Source: Hyphomicrobiales bacterium (GTDB lineage: Bacteria > Pseudomonadota > Alphaproteobacteria > Rhizobiales > Methyloligellaceae). From it: a stretch of DNA of 55,230 nucleotides. The stretch's first letter is position 1, and each line of letters begins with the position of its first letter. This document shows positions 33,110-42,762 of the stretch, piece by piece. The stretch is taken from contig JANQLP010000143.1 of assembly GCA_028280515.1 (NCBI GenBank), positions 1-55,230 on the forward strand. Direction: 5' to 3'. The notes beneath the pieces were generated by a model that saw only the letters and a list, made by a program, of their open reading frames with translations, was not told the DNA's origin and made no database searches. A program made the position numbers and the translations under genes.

Positions 33110-36100
33110 ATGGCGCAGGAACAGAAAAAGCCGGCGGTTGAAGCGAAAAGCACGGCCGCGAAACGCGACGAGAAGAAGCCCGTCGCGAGACAAACCGACT
33201 CCAAACAAGCTGCCTCCAAGAAAGAGCCGGACAAGACGTCCGGCAAAACCGGCAGTAAGGCGGGTGACAAGACCACCAGCCAGACCGACAAGCTTACCGA
33301 GAAGCTGGCGGACACGTTGGCGTCCGCCGCGCCAAAGGACAAGCCGCAAGGCGACGAGGCCAAGAAGACCGGGCCTGACTTCGAGCCACAGCGCCGTGCA
33401 GCGGCCCCCGCGCGCGAGCGGATTGCGGCAAACGACGACCTCCCCTCGATCGGCGGCCTGATCTACGCTCTGCAGCAGCGTCCCTCGCGTACCCCGTTCT
33501 ATGTTGCGTTCGGCGCCTCGATCGCCTGGGTATTCCTGTGTCTCGGCGCAGCCCTGTTCCTTTTCAACGAGCGCCTTTCGGGACTTTCCACCGGTGGCGA
33601 CATGCTGCGTGATCCGGCGGCGCTGACACTTGGCGCCACCCTGTTCGTTCCGGTGGCGCTTTTCTGGTTCCTCGCACTGCTGATCTGGCGGGCCCAGGAG
33701 TTGCGCCTCATGGCATCGGCCATGACGGAAGTCGCCGTTCGCCTTGCCGAACCTGACAAGATGGCGGCGCAATCGGTTGCGTCGCTCGGGCAGACGATCC
33801 GCCGCCAGGTCGCGGCGATGAACGATGCGATTTCGCGCGCGCTTGGCCGCGCCGGCGAACTGGAGGCCCTCGTCCATAACGAGGTCGCCGCCCTGGAACG
33901 TTCATACAGCGAAAACGAGCTGCGCATCCGCGGACTGATCGATGAGCTTGCCAGCGAACGCGACGCGCTCTCCAACAACAGCGAGCGCGTGATGGAGACG
34001 TTGCGCGGTGTCGGGACCCAGGTCTCCAAGGATGTCGCCGAAGCCGGCGACCAGGCGACGAAATCGCTTGCCAGCGCCACCTCGACGCTCGCGAACTCCC
34101 TGAGCGCCCGCGGCAGCAAGATCACCGAGGCCATCAGCGCCGCCGGTACGGCCGTGGACAACAAGCTCGCGGAGCGCGGGTCGGTCCTCACCCAGCAGTT
34201 GAGCAATCAGGGCGAGAGCGTCACCAAGATGCTCGACAACGCCGGCACCAACGTGTCCGCCGCCCTCCACGCCGCGACCAAGAAGGTGACCGACGTCGTC
34301 GACGTGAAATCGAACCAACTGGTCAATTCGCTTTCCGCGATCGGCAATCAGCTGGTGCAGGACATACCCGGACTTCTCGACCGGCTGGACGGAGAACAGA
34401 AGCGCCTCAGCAACATCATCTCCGGCGCCAGCAAGAACTTCACCGCACTCGAGGCGGCACTGGCGGAGCGGACGACGCAGCTCGACGGAACACTCAAAAA
34501 CCGCACCGAAGAGCTCAAGGCCACGCTCGCAGATCGCATCAAGGCGCTCGACACCACGGTGCAGCAGCAAACCAAGTCGCTTGAATCCATGGTCACCAAT
34601 CAGGCGAAAGCAATTGAAGGCACCGTCGGCAAGCTTCAGTCCGCGGCTCAGGAACAGGTCGCATCGATCGACGCGACGGTCACCAACCAGTCTAAGGCCA
34701 TCGCGGGCACCGTCGGCAAGCTTCAGTCGGCGGTTCAGGAACAGGCCGCATCGATCGACGCGACGGTCACTAACCAGTCGAAGGCGATCGCAGGCACCGT
34801 CGGCAAGCTTCAGTCCTCGGTTCAGAACCAGGCCGCATCCATCGACGCGATGGTCACCAACCAGACGAAGGCCATCGAGGGCACCGTCGGCAAGCTTCAG
34901 TCCGCGGTCCAGAACCAGGCCAAGGCCATCGAGGATACGGTCCAGAGCCAGGCGCGCGCCATCGAGAGCAGCGTCTCGCAGCAGGCACGCTCCATCGAAA
35001 GCAGCGTCTCGGAACAGGCCGCATCCCTCGCCTCGTCCATGAATGAGCAGGCCAAGGCCATCGAAGGCACCATTCAGGGCCAGGCCAAGGCCATCGAAAG
35101 CACCATGACGAAGAACAGCATGACCATCAGTCAGGTGTTCGCGGAGGGAACGGACGCAATCCGCAAGACGACCGAATACATGTCGCAGCAGTCGGAGCAA
35201 TCCAATACGAACATGACGGCGCAGATGGAGGGATTGCGCAGCGTGTCCGGCAAACTGCTCAACCAGGTTCACAGCCTCACCGAGCGCTTCGAGACCCAGG
35301 GGCAGGCGATCATGTCGGCCTCACAGGCGCTCGATTCGTCGAATGCGCAAATCGACTCCATTCTCGAACGCCGTCATGCCGAGATCGCCAGCCTTCTGGA
35401 CACCGTTAGCACCAAGGCTCAGGCGCTGGACCAGATGATGCGGTCCTATTCAGGCATCATCGAGGGATCGCTCGTGCAGGTTGAAGAACGGGCAAAACAG
35501 ATCACGGCTTCACTTGCACACGAAACAACCGCGCAAGCCGATTCCACCATCAAGGAAATCGAGCGTTTGCGCAGTTCGGCCCGCCAGCACACCGAGCAGG
35601 CGGTGGCCGAACTCACCGGCGGTTTCCAGTCCATAACCAGCGAAGTGGCCGACCAGCTTGGTACGCTGACATCGCGCTTCGGCGAGACGACGCGCGAAAT
35701 CCGGCAAACCGCGAGTTCGACCGCGGGCGAAATCGAGGAAACGCGCCAGGAACTCACACGGCGCATGCAGGGTCTGCCCGAAGCAACGCTTCAGAGTCAG
35801 GAAGCGGTCCGCAAGGCCGTTTCCGATCAGCTCAAGGCCCTCGGCACCCTGTCGGCCCTCTCAACCGGTGCGGGCAGCGCCGCACCGCCGGCCTCGCCTC
35901 CGGCTCAGACCACACAGCCGGCTCTGCCGCCCGCCGCCGGATACGGCAACGCCCCCTCCTCCGGCCCGGCAGAATCCTCCGAGAACATTTCATCTGTTAC
36001 GGCCGACCTCGCCAGTCAGCTTGGCAGCGCCGCTACCACGCCACCACAGCCGCCCGCGCAACAGAGCCCGCCCGAAGCGCCGCGCGGCACAACATCGGGG

Positions 36101-36586
36101 CTTGGCGTAACCATGCGCACCCCGCCGTCCGCGGCGCAGGATGACCGCTGGTCGGTGGGCGACCTTCTGGCCCGCGCTTCCGGCCCGGACATCGCCACGC
36201 CTCCCACGCCCCCGCAATCAGGCGCGGCACCGTACGACGCGCCCGCCGCGTCCGGTATCGAGTTGCGCCTGAACGATATTGCGAGCGCCATCGACCAGAA
36301 CACGGCCAGCGCGGTGTGGCAGCGGTTCCGCCGCGGAGAGCGCGATATCTTCAACCGTCAGCTTTACACCAGCCAGGGCCAGGCGACATTCGACGAGATC
36401 GCGACGCGCTATCAGCGCGACGCAACGTTCCGTGCCACCGTCGACCGGTATATCGGAGACTTCGAGCGCCTCCTGTCGGACGCGGAACGCAAGGGCCAGA
36501 ACGGCCAGGCCATCGACAACTATCTCGTGTCGGAAACGGGCCGGGTCTATCTCATGCTGGCGCACGCGAGCGGCCGCCTGCAGTAA
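33110..36586 (+). CDS. Large membrane coiled-coil protein, GPR/RgsE-like polar scaffold candidate
   Basis: A 1158-residue protein often annotated as kinesin-like. Domains in order: Lys/Ala/Asp-rich disordered tail (about 1-115); two membrane helices (about 130-152 and 172-193); a very long coiled coil (about 215-840) made of short repeats, including four tandem 29-residue units at 496-611 followed by 11-residue QAKAIEDTVQS-type repeats; a Pro/Ala-rich linker (about 860-1040); and a conserved C-terminal helical domain (about 1050-1158, AVWQRFRRGERDIFNRQLY). This matches the layout of Rhizobiales growth-pole ring protein GPR/RgsE, though it is shorter. The start at 33110 follows GGGGATATTTGGGT. 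Role inferred: envelope-anchored polar scaffold. Confidence 0.75.
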   Translation: MAQEQKKPAVEAKSTAAKRDEKKPVARQTDSKQAASKKEPDKTSGKTGSKAGDKTTSQTDKLTEKLADTLASAAPKDKPQGDEAKKTGPDFEPQRRAAAPARERIAANDDLPSIGGLIYALQQRPSRTPFYVAFGASIAWVFLCLGAALFLFNERLSGLSTGGDMLRDPAALTLGATLFVPVALFWFLALLIWRAQELRLMASAMTEVAVRLAEPDKMAAQSVASLGQTIRRQVAAMNDAISRALGRAGELEALVHNEVAALERSYSENELRIRGLIDELASERDALSNNSERVMETLRGVGTQVSKDVAEAGDQATKSLASATSTLANSLSARGSKITEAISAAGTAVDNKLAERGSVLTQQLSNQGESVTKMLDNAGTNVSAALHAATKKVTDVVDVKSNQLVNSLSAIGNQLVQDIPGLLDRLDGEQKRLSNIISGASKNFTALEAALAERTTQLDGTLKNRTEELKATLADRIKALDTTVQQQTKSLESMVTNQAKAIEGTVGKLQSAAQEQVASIDATVTNQSKAIAGTVGKLQSAVQEQAASIDATVTNQSKAIAGTVGKLQSSVQNQAASIDAMVTNQTKAIEGTVGKLQSAVQNQAKAIEDTVQSQARAIESSVSQQARSIESSVSEQAASLASSMNEQAKAIEGTIQGQAKAIESTMTKNSMTISQVFAEGTDAIRKTTEYMSQQSEQSNTNMTAQMEGLRSVSGKLLNQVHSLTERFETQGQAIMSASQALDSSNAQIDSILERRHAEIASLLDTVSTKAQALDQMMRSYSGIIEGSLVQVEERAKQITASLAHETTAQADSTIKEIERLRSSARQHTEQAVAELTGGFQSITSEVADQLGTLTSRFGETTREIRQTASSTAGEIEETRQELTRRMQGLPEATLQSQEAVRKAVSDQLKALGTLSALSTGAGSAAPPASPPAQTTQPALPPAAGYGNAPSSGPAESSENISSVTADLASQLGSAATTPPQPPAQQSPPEAPRGTTSGLGVTMRTPPSAAQDDRWSVGDLLARASGPDIATPPTPPQSGAAPYDAPAASGIELRLNDIASAIDQNTASAVWQRFRRGERDIFNRQLYTSQGQATFDEIATRYQRDATFRATVDRYIGDFERLLSDAERKGQNGQAIDNYLVSETGRVYLMLAHASGRLQ
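34595..34942 (+). repeat. Four tandem 87-bp units inside coiled-coil gene
   Basis: Units at 34595-34681, 34682-34768, 34769-34855 and 34856-34942 are nearly identical at the DNA level (each contains GGCAAGCTTCAGTC or a one-base variant). They encode 29 residues of the form TNQxKAIxGTVGKLQS followed by AxQxQxxSID. The low divergence indicates recent duplication or gene conversion and predicts length variation between strains. Confidence 0.92.
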
Positions 36587-36740
36587 GACGGCTCATCCAC
36601 GCTCGACACACGGGCATGGTGAGGTTGGCGCATGCAGCGGCGAGGCGTGTTCCCACGTGGCCTCACATGCTGACCGACGGCGATCCTGTTCGACCAATTT
36701 ATGATCTTGAAAAGTGGTGAGTGAGCCCGGGCGCCGGTCT

Positions 36741-37346
36741 CTAACGCCTGTTCTTGGCGACCCAGGGAACGACCTTGTGGACAACGTTCTCGAACGCCTG
36801 GTTAAGCGAGACAACCATCTGATCGACGTCCTTCGGGCTGGTGGCGATCCGCGATTCGAAGCCGCGTGACGCGACCATCCGGCCATTGTCGCCATCGATG
36901 ACCTTCACGTACAGGCTGGCATGGGCTTCGGCCTGCCCCTGATTGACTTCGACCTGGAACGACTGCACCTGCGTGGAAAGCTCGTAATCCGCGTCGAGAC
37001 GGTCGGCGCGCGATCCGACGGCGCTGACAAGGCCGGCGTTCTGGAAGGCTTCGACCATCCGCGCCTGCATCAGCCGCGGCAGCCGGTCGGACCAGGCCGC
37101 GCCCTTGTAGTAGGCGACGCGCGGACCGCTCTTGACCATGATGCGGTCTGTCTCGAGCGATCGGATTGCGGAGGGCTCATTGACAACGAGCTGGAACTTC
37201 GCCGCACGCGGCGCGGTCAGCGTCATCACACGCGGCGCGGTCAGATCGTAGGTGGCAGGCGGCGCTGCGCCATTGCCGAGACAACCGCCGAGCAGCACAC
37301 CCGACAGCGCCAGCGTCGTTGCAGTTATGAGATTACGCGGCCGCAT
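36741..37346 (-). CDS. ABC-type transport auxiliary lipoprotein (PqiC/LptE-like)
   Basis: A 201-residue outer-membrane lipoprotein with lipobox LLGGC (Cys at about residue 22). The mature protein has the domain found with Mce/Mla systems: TYDLTAPRVMTLTAPRAAKF, RIMVKSGPRVAYYKGAAWSD, LPRLMQARMVEAFQNAG and DVDQMVVSLNQAFENVVHKV. It is the last of four leftward genes (mlaE, mlaF, mlaD, this gene) and is likely the outer-membrane component of the same lipid-transport pathway. The gap 36587-36740 on its right holds no supported gene. Confidence 0.88.
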   Translation of the reverse strand: MRPRNLITATTLALSGVLLGGCLGNGAAPPATYDLTAPRVMTLTAPRAAKFQLVVNEPSAIRSLETDRIMVKSGPRVAYYKGAAWSDRLPRLMQARMVEAFQNAGLVSAVGSRADRLDADYELSTQVQSFQVEVNQGQAEAHASLYVKVIDGDNGRMVASRGFESRIATSPKDVDQMVVSLNQAFENVVHKVVPWVAKNRR

Positions 37347-37409
37347 ATGACCACTTGTCCCCCATCGAAATTGTATCTGGACCGATTTTTCGGAAAACCG
37401 GCAGACCCC

Positions 37410-38354
37410 CTACTGCGCAGGATTGTATTCCGGGACGCTCGATCCTCCAAACAAAAAACTTTGCGGATTTCGCTCGATTTGCTCCAACACACGGTCCAGG
37501 GAGCGTGCCGCGCGCCGTCCGTCGCGCATAAACAGCTCGAATTCCTTCAGACCATCCTTGGCAAATCGGGTCAGTCCGTCGGCGCTGTCACCGTAGGCTT
37601 TGTCCAGTTTTTCCGCCAAAGCCCTGAAAGACTGCGCCGCTTCCTGCGCTTGCGCGAGGAACGACTGACCATCGTCGGTCAGGTGTTTGGAGATGTTATC
37701 CACCGATTTCTCGATCTTGTCCGCAACACGGCGGATCTGCGCCGTCAATTCGCGCGCATCGCGGATAACCGTGTCGATATCGTCCTTACGCTGATCAAGC
37801 ATGTTGGTAAATGATTCGACATTGGTGATCGTATTGCGGATGGAATCCTGATTGTCGGCGACCACATCGTTCAGGCGCACCAGCAGTGCGTTGGCGTTGC
37901 TCATGACCTCCGGCGCGGCGTCGAACAGGGACTGGGTGCTCGCCCGGTCGGCCCTGATCAGGGGGATTTCATCATCCTTGCCAGCGACCAGCAGCGGCGA
38001 ATCGGGCGTGCCCGCGGTGAGCTGGATGGCCGAACCGCCTGTCAGGCCCTGTGATTCGATCCGCGCCCGCGAGTTCGTCCGCACCGGCGTGGCGCCGTCG
38101 ACGCTGACCAGCACACGCACGAGGCGGGAGTCTACGGGATCGAGCGACATGCCCTGCACCTTGCCGACGCGGATGCCGTTAAACAGAACATTGCTGGCCG
38201 TCGAGATGCCGCTGACGCCCCCTTCAAAGACGATCTGGTATCGTTTTTCCCCGCCCGAGCCGAAGCTCTGCATCCAGTAGACGAAACCGAATCCGGCAGC
38301 GAGCACCGCCAGGACAAAGGCACCGATCACCAGATAATTGGCTTTGGTTTCCAT
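37410..38354 (-). CDS. MlaD family substrate-binding protein (MCE domain)
   Basis: A 314-residue periplasmic protein anchored by one N-terminal helix (about 7-28). The MCE domain spans about 38-118 (YQIVFEGGVSGISTASNVLF, NGIRVGKVQGMSLDP, ARIESQGLTGGSAIQL). A long helical region follows (about 145-295) that could form a channel or contact the lipoprotein, longer than in E. coli MlaD (183 residues). It is co-transcribed with the permease and ATPase genes, 14 bp after the latter. Confidence 0.94.
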   Translation of the reverse strand: METKANYLVIGAFVLAVLAAGFGFVYWMQSFGSGGEKRYQIVFEGGVSGISTASNVLFNGIRVGKVQGMSLDPVDSRLVRVLVSVDGATPVRTNSRARIESQGLTGGSAIQLTAGTPDSPLLVAGKDDEIPLIRADRASTQSLFDAAPEVMSNANALLVRLNDVVADNQDSIRNTITNVESFTNMLDQRKDDIDTVIRDARELTAQIRRVADKIEKSVDNISKHLTDDGQSFLAQAQEAAQSFRALAEKLDKAYGDSADGLTRFAKDGLKEFELFMRDGRRAARSLDRVLEQIERNPQSFLFGGSSVPEYNPAQ

Positions 38355-38368
38355 CAGGCCGTCCGTCG

Positions 38369-39163
38369 CTAGGTGAGCGCCGCGCGCGCGCGCTCGCCGC
38401 AGAAGTACTCCTCAATCCAGGGATGCATCGGCTGTGCGCGCAGCTCTTCCGGCGTCCCTGTTCTCACGATCTTCTTGTCTGCCAGCACCGCCACCCGATC
38501 GCATACGGTAAAGATGGTGTCGAGGTCGTGGGTCACCATATAGACCGTGAGGCCCAACGTCTGCTGCAATTTTTTGATCAGCTGATCGAACGCGGACGCA
38601 CCGATGGGATCGAGCCCGGCGGTCGGCTCATCGAGAAACACGATCTCCGGATCGAGCGACAATGCCCGCGCCAGTCCGGCACGCTTGCGCATACCGCCGG
38701 ACAGCTCGGAGGGAAATTTGTGCGCCGCGTCGGACGGCAGGCCCACCATCGCGAGCTTCAGGTAGGCCAGGTCATCCATGATGGTCTGCGGCAATTCAAG
38801 GTGTTCGCGCATGGGCACCTGGATGTTCTGCAGGACCGTGAGCGAGGAAAACAGCGCGCCGTCCTGAAACAGCACACCCCACCGCGACTCCATGTCGACC
38901 TTTTCCGCGCGGCTCAGGTCGCTCGTATCGCGCCCGAAAACGCTGATGGAACCGGCATCCGGTGTCACAAGCCCGGTGATGACCCGCAGCAAAACCGATT
39001 TGCCCTGCCCCGAGCCGCCGACGATCCCGATAATCTCACCGCGCCGGACATCGAGATTGAGATTGTCCCATATCTGCTGCGTGCCGAACCTCTTGGCCAA
39101 CCCGCGCACGGAAATGATCGGCATGTCCTGGTCACGCACCGCGACGTTCGACGCCATCTTCAC
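38369..39163 (-). CDS. MlaF family ABC transporter ATPase
   Basis: A 264-residue ATPase energising the Mla-type lipid transporter. Walker A is GGSGQGKS (about residues 49-56), the signature motif LSGGMRKRAGLARAL (about 154-168), Walker B IVFLDEPTAGLDPIG (about 174-188) and the H-loop VTHD (about 210-213). LSGGM with following RKR is the MlaF/Ttg2A pattern. The first residues overlap the mlaE stop by four bases. Confidence 0.96.
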   Translation of the reverse strand: MKMASNVAVRDQDMPIISVRGLAKRFGTQQIWDNLNLDVRRGEIIGIVGGSGQGKSVLLRVITGLVTPDAGSISVFGRDTSDLSRAEKVDMESRWGVLFQDGALFSSLTVLQNIQVPMREHLELPQTIMDDLAYLKLAMVGLPSDAAHKFPSELSGGMRKRAGLARALSLDPEIVFLDEPTAGLDPIGASAFDQLIKKLQQTLGLTVYMVTHDLDTIFTVCDRVAVLADKKIVRTGTPEELRAQPMHPWIEEYFCGERARAALT

Positions 39164-40338
39164 ACTCCAATCGCTGACAGGAACATGGCGAACAAGGCAT
39201 CGAAGACAATGACCAGAAAGATCGCCTTGACGACCGCACTTGTGACATGGAACCCGAGCGACTCCGCGCTTCCCGAGACCTTGAGGCCTTCAAGACACCC
39301 CACCAGCCCAATGATCAGCGCCGCAAACGGCGCCTTGACCATGCCGGCCATGAAGTGGCGCATGTCCACGGTCGCGTGCAAAGCGTCGATATAGGTCGCG
39401 GCATCAAGCCCGAGCATCATTCTAGCCATGATGCCCCCGCCTATCAGGCACATCATGTTGCCGATGAAGGTCAGCAAGGGCAGCACGACGATCAGGGCGA
39501 GGACGCGCGGTGCCACCAGCGTTTCCATCGGATCGATGCCGAGGGTCCGCATGGCGTCGATCTCCTCGCGCATCTTCATCGACCCGATTTCGGCCGTGAA
39601 CGCCGACCCGGAGCGGCCCGCGACCATGATGGCCGTGAGCAAGACGCCGACCTCACGCAAGGAGAGAATGCCGACCATGTTGACCGCAAACGTCTCCGCG
39701 CCGAAACGCTGCAACTGAACCACGCCCTGCTGCATCACCACGGCGCCAATGAGCAGGCAGATGAGGGCGATGATCGGCACCGCGCGGAAGCCCGCATGGT
39801 CGATATGGTGGATGAACGAGTGGGGGCGAAACCGCCACGGCTGCGCGATCATGCGCCCAAGCGTGACGATGAGGTGACCGAGAAAGCTGGTGATCAGGAC
39901 AGCATCGTTCGCAACCGAGGCCATCGCCTTCGACCAGTCGCCGGCCATGTTCGAAAGAAAGCTCCCCGAACCCGTTTCCATGCGCTGGTCATCGCCGCGC
40001 GCACGAACCTCATCCAGCAGGATCTCGAAACTCTCCGTCGCGCCGACGAAGTGCGTTTTCAGTCCGTGTTCCTCCCAGAGCCGCACGGTGCGCTGCAGAA
40101 GCCACGCGCCGGCCGTATCGAGCTGATCGATGCCGGAGATATCCACCTGGCCGGTGAAATCGGGCGTCGGTGGAATGGGGACGTTCAAACGCTGAAGGCC
40201 GGTATCGAGCGCCGTCGCCTCGCGGACCGTCCACGACCCGGTCGCCACCAGACAAAAGGCCGTGCCGCGCAGCTCCACCTTGTAGCCGGGAGCCGCGACC
40301 TGGGTCGGCAGCATAACGCCTTGATCTCGTTTCAGCAT
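39160..40338 (-). CDS. MlaE family permease with N-terminal STAS domain
   Basis: A 392-residue permease. The N-terminus (about 10-125) is a STAS domain, seen as TGQVDISGIDQLDTAGAWLL; E. coli encodes this part separately as MlaB. The membrane domain (about 150-392) has MlaE motifs: VMQQGVVQLQRFGAETFAVN, SLREVGVLLTAIMVAGRSGS, FTAEIGSMKMREEIDAMRTL and GCLEGLKVSGSAESLGFHVT. The STAS fusion is common in alphaproteobacteria. It is the first gene of the four-gene Mla operon. Confidence 0.95.
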   Translation of the reverse strand: MLKRDQGVMLPTQVAAPGYKVELRGTAFCLVATGSWTVREATALDTGLQRLNVPIPPTPDFTGQVDISGIDQLDTAGAWLLQRTVRLWEEHGLKTHFVGATESFEILLDEVRARGDDQRMETGSGSFLSNMAGDWSKAMASVANDAVLITSFLGHLIVTLGRMIAQPWRFRPHSFIHHIDHAGFRAVPIIALICLLIGAVVMQQGVVQLQRFGAETFAVNMVGILSLREVGVLLTAIMVAGRSGSAFTAEIGSMKMREEIDAMRTLGIDPMETLVAPRVLALIVVLPLLTFIGNMMCLIGGGIMARMMLGLDAATYIDALHATVDMRHFMAGMVKAPFAALIIGLVGCLEGLKVSGSAESLGFHVTSAVVKAIFLVIVFDALFAMFLSAIGV

Positions 40339-40429
40339 TTCAGTTTGCCCGTCGCGCCACAGTCAGTTTTCCAGCACTCTAACATCCGCCGTTTTTGCCG
40401 GAAACCTGTGTTCAAGGGAAGGCCTCCGC

Positions 40430-41653
40430 TCACTCCGAAGTCACGAGTTTCTCGCCATGCCACAGGCGTGCGAGAACCAGCGCGGCAATGAGCGCGACGC
40501 CGCCGACGCCCGACATCACGAGATAGGCGGACGCCCCGAACGCGGCGTAGAGAGGGCCCGAAGCAAGCAGCGCCGCCCCCATGGCGATGCCGATTGCGAG
40601 CGACGCATACACGCCCTGCGCCGTACCGGCCGCCTCGGGCGGGGTGGCGTCGGTGATGAAATGGACGGCCCCCAGATGCGCCGCACCGAATGTGAGGCCG
40701 TGCAGCGCCTGGACGATGAACAACAGCCACAATGGCGGTGAGAACGCCGTGATTGCCCAACGCACAACCGCCGCCAGAGCCGCGAGGCAGATCAGATTGA
40801 CGGCGCTGAACCTGCGGACCGCGCGCCCGGACACCATGAAGAGAAGGACTTCCGCGACAACGCCCGTCGTCCACAACGCGCCGATGACCGTCGCGGAGAT
40901 GCCTTGCGCCTGCCAATTGATTGTTCCGAAGGCGTAGTAAATGCCGTGGGACCCCTGAACCAGCCCCGCGGCCAACAGGAACAGGAGGAAGAGCGGTGAA
41001 CGTACCAGGGCAAGGGCGGTCTGGACCCGCAGCGGTGGAAATGCGGTCGCCTTACGGAGACGCCCCCTGCCCTGGGGCCGCGGCAAGACATACGCGCTTG
41101 CGAGAATGCAGACGGTGGCGGTGATCATGAGCCAGAGCATGGAGGGCGCGCCCCACCACTGCAGCGCGAGACCACCGCCGAAGCTTGCCGCAATGAAAGT
41201 CAACGAACCCCAGAGCCGCATGCGGCCGTAGTCATGGCCCTCGCGGCGCACACCGTCCATCGCCACTGCTTCAGTCACGGGCATGATGCTGGTCCAGGCG
41301 ATTGCCGCCAGAACGGCCACCGCCAGAACCGCCAGAAATCCGTGGGCGGCGGTGAACAACAGATATCCCACCAGCGTTCCCCAGGACAGAAGGATGATGG
41401 CGAGACGCCTGTCTCCCATGCGGTCGGCTGCAAACGAGATGACCGGGGTGGAAACCACACGAACGACCATGGGCGCGGCGAGAACGATGCCGATCTCGCC
41501 GGGCGAAAGTCCGCGCCACTCCAGCCAGACGGGGAAGTACGGCAGGTGGAACCCGATCAGGAGGAAAACCGCGCCGTAGAACAGCGACACCCGCATGGTG
41601 AAGCCCGAAAGCCAACCGTCAAGCCCCTGTCTGGCGGACGCTTTATTCATCAT
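40430..41653 (-). CDS. MFS transporter, HcaT/MFS_1-like
   Basis: A 407-residue transporter with 12 predicted helices. The start is one of two adjacent ATG codons (41653/41650); an upstream TTG at 41686 is less likely. SLFYGAVFLLIGFHLPYFPV with LEWRGLSPGEIGIVLAAPM is typical of the 3-phenylpropionate transporter-like (HcaT) branch, and motif A appears as SFAADRMGDRRLAI. Many such alphaproteobacterial proteins have no tested substrate. It lies 91 bp upstream of mlaE in the same direction, but operon membership is unclear. Confidence 0.85.
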   Translation of the reverse strand: MMNKASARQGLDGWLSGFTMRVSLFYGAVFLLIGFHLPYFPVWLEWRGLSPGEIGIVLAAPMVVRVVSTPVISFAADRMGDRRLAIILLSWGTLVGYLLFTAAHGFLAVLAVAVLAAIAWTSIMPVTEAVAMDGVRREGHDYGRMRLWGSLTFIAASFGGGLALQWWGAPSMLWLMITATVCILASAYVLPRPQGRGRLRKATAFPPLRVQTALALVRSPLFLLFLLAAGLVQGSHGIYYAFGTINWQAQGISATVIGALWTTGVVAEVLLFMVSGRAVRRFSAVNLICLAALAAVVRWAITAFSPPLWLLFIVQALHGLTFGAAHLGAVHFITDATPPEAAGTAQGVYASLAIGIAMGAALLASGPLYAAFGASAYLVMSGVGGVALIAALVLARLWHGEKLVTSE

Positions 41654-41763
41654 ACGGCTATACGATTCCCTAACATATTCCCCCAATAATCACCGGCGAG
41701 GACCCGAATCACATACACTTCGGCTGTTCTTTTGAACCAGAATCACTGCGCCGGACCGCTTTC

Positions 41764-42756
41764 ATGAAGAATTCCAACGCACCTTCGCCTTTACGCGCCG
41801 CGGACTATGAAGCGATTGAGGCCGCTTTGCTAGAAACAGTCCGGGGCCGGTGGTTTCTGGCGGAGTATTCCAAGCGGAACCGCAGTGCGGACACGAACAT
41901 GCTTCTGGACGCGATCAGCAAACTGGAAGCAACGGTTCTCAAACCGAATGCCGAGAGGCCTGACGCCGCGATCCGGAGCGATCTGATCGAAATGGCGGAA
42001 GCGATTTCCCGAACCCGCAGGGAAATCTCGGCGATGGGCACGTCCGAGCAAGACGATTCCAAATTCACGTCCGCCACCGAAGAGCTGGATGCGATTGTCC
42101 AGTCGACCGAAAAGGCGACGTCGGACATTCTCGAGGCGGCCGAAGACGTTCAGGAACTTGCCTGGGTGCTGCGCGAGAAAGGTACCGATGACGAGGCCTG
42201 CGACCGCCTCGATGCCCGGGCTACGGACATCTATACGGCGTGTTCCTTTCAGGACCTGACGGGCCAGCGCACCGGAAAGGTGGTCAAGACGTTGCGTTTT
42301 CTGGAAAAACGCGTGAACTCCATGATCGACATCTGGGGTCTTGACGACATTGCGGTCCAGGACCGCGCGCTGGGCGAGGACGAACGGCCCGACGCGCACC
42401 TGCTGAACGGTCCGGCGCTGGGCGATCAGGGCGTGGATCAGGGCGAAGTGGATCAGATGCTCAGCGGGAGCCACGCGGACGAACCAACCGGTACGGAAAT
42501 CGTTGTGGACTGCAGCGAAACGGCACCGGTTGAGGATATGCAGGCGGAGGACTTTGCAGTCGCCGTTCAGGTGGACGATGGCGCGCCCGAGAGCACCGCT
42601 CCGGCATCTCAGACAGATGTGCCGGCGTCCGGTCAGGTCATGGAAGCAGCGGGCCACGCACTTGCCGGTGAAGTCAATGCGTCGGACTTTTCCGAGCCTG
42701 AGGACCTGAAGGTCGATGAACTCAACGACGTTCAGAAGACCGCGCTGTTCAGCTAA
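41764..42756 (+). CDS. CheZ family protein phosphatase
   Basis: A 330-residue chemotaxis phosphatase that would dephosphorylate CheY-P. The CheZ catalytic signature is SFQDLTGQRTGKVV (about residues 160-173), which includes the D-xxx-Q active pair on a long helical hairpin (about 60-205). Downstream, QGEVDQMLSG (about 226-235) resembles the CheY-binding LNQDEIDSLLG of FliM and the end of E. coli CheZ. The last 95 residues are acidic and disordered, ending ELNDVQKTALFS. It is away from any che operon, but linked to the flagellar cluster in this window. Confidence 0.85.
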   Translation: MKNSNAPSPLRAADYEAIEAALLETVRGRWFLAEYSKRNRSADTNMLLDAISKLEATVLKPNAERPDAAIRSDLIEMAEAISRTRREISAMGTSEQDDSKFTSATEELDAIVQSTEKATSDILEAAEDVQELAWVLREKGTDDEACDRLDARATDIYTACSFQDLTGQRTGKVVKTLRFLEKRVNSMIDIWGLDDIAVQDRALGEDERPDAHLLNGPALGDQGVDQGEVDQMLSGSHADEPTGTEIVVDCSETAPVEDMQAEDFAVAVQVDDGAPESTAPASQTDVPASGQVMEAAGHALAGEVNASDFSEPEDLKVDELNDVQKTALFS

Positions 42757-42762
42757 GGCCTC

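Noticed and set aside
33902-35272. 456-codon minus-strand frame opposite the coiled-coil gene
   Set aside because: It is the antisense shadow of repetitive Ala/Gln/Ser codons; its Leu/Gly/Asp repeats mirror the sense repeats.
36617-36721. 34-codon plus-strand frame between the coiled-coil gene and the Mla lipoprotein
   Set aside because: No ribosome-binding site, no membrane segment or family match, and it continues an out-of-frame shadow.
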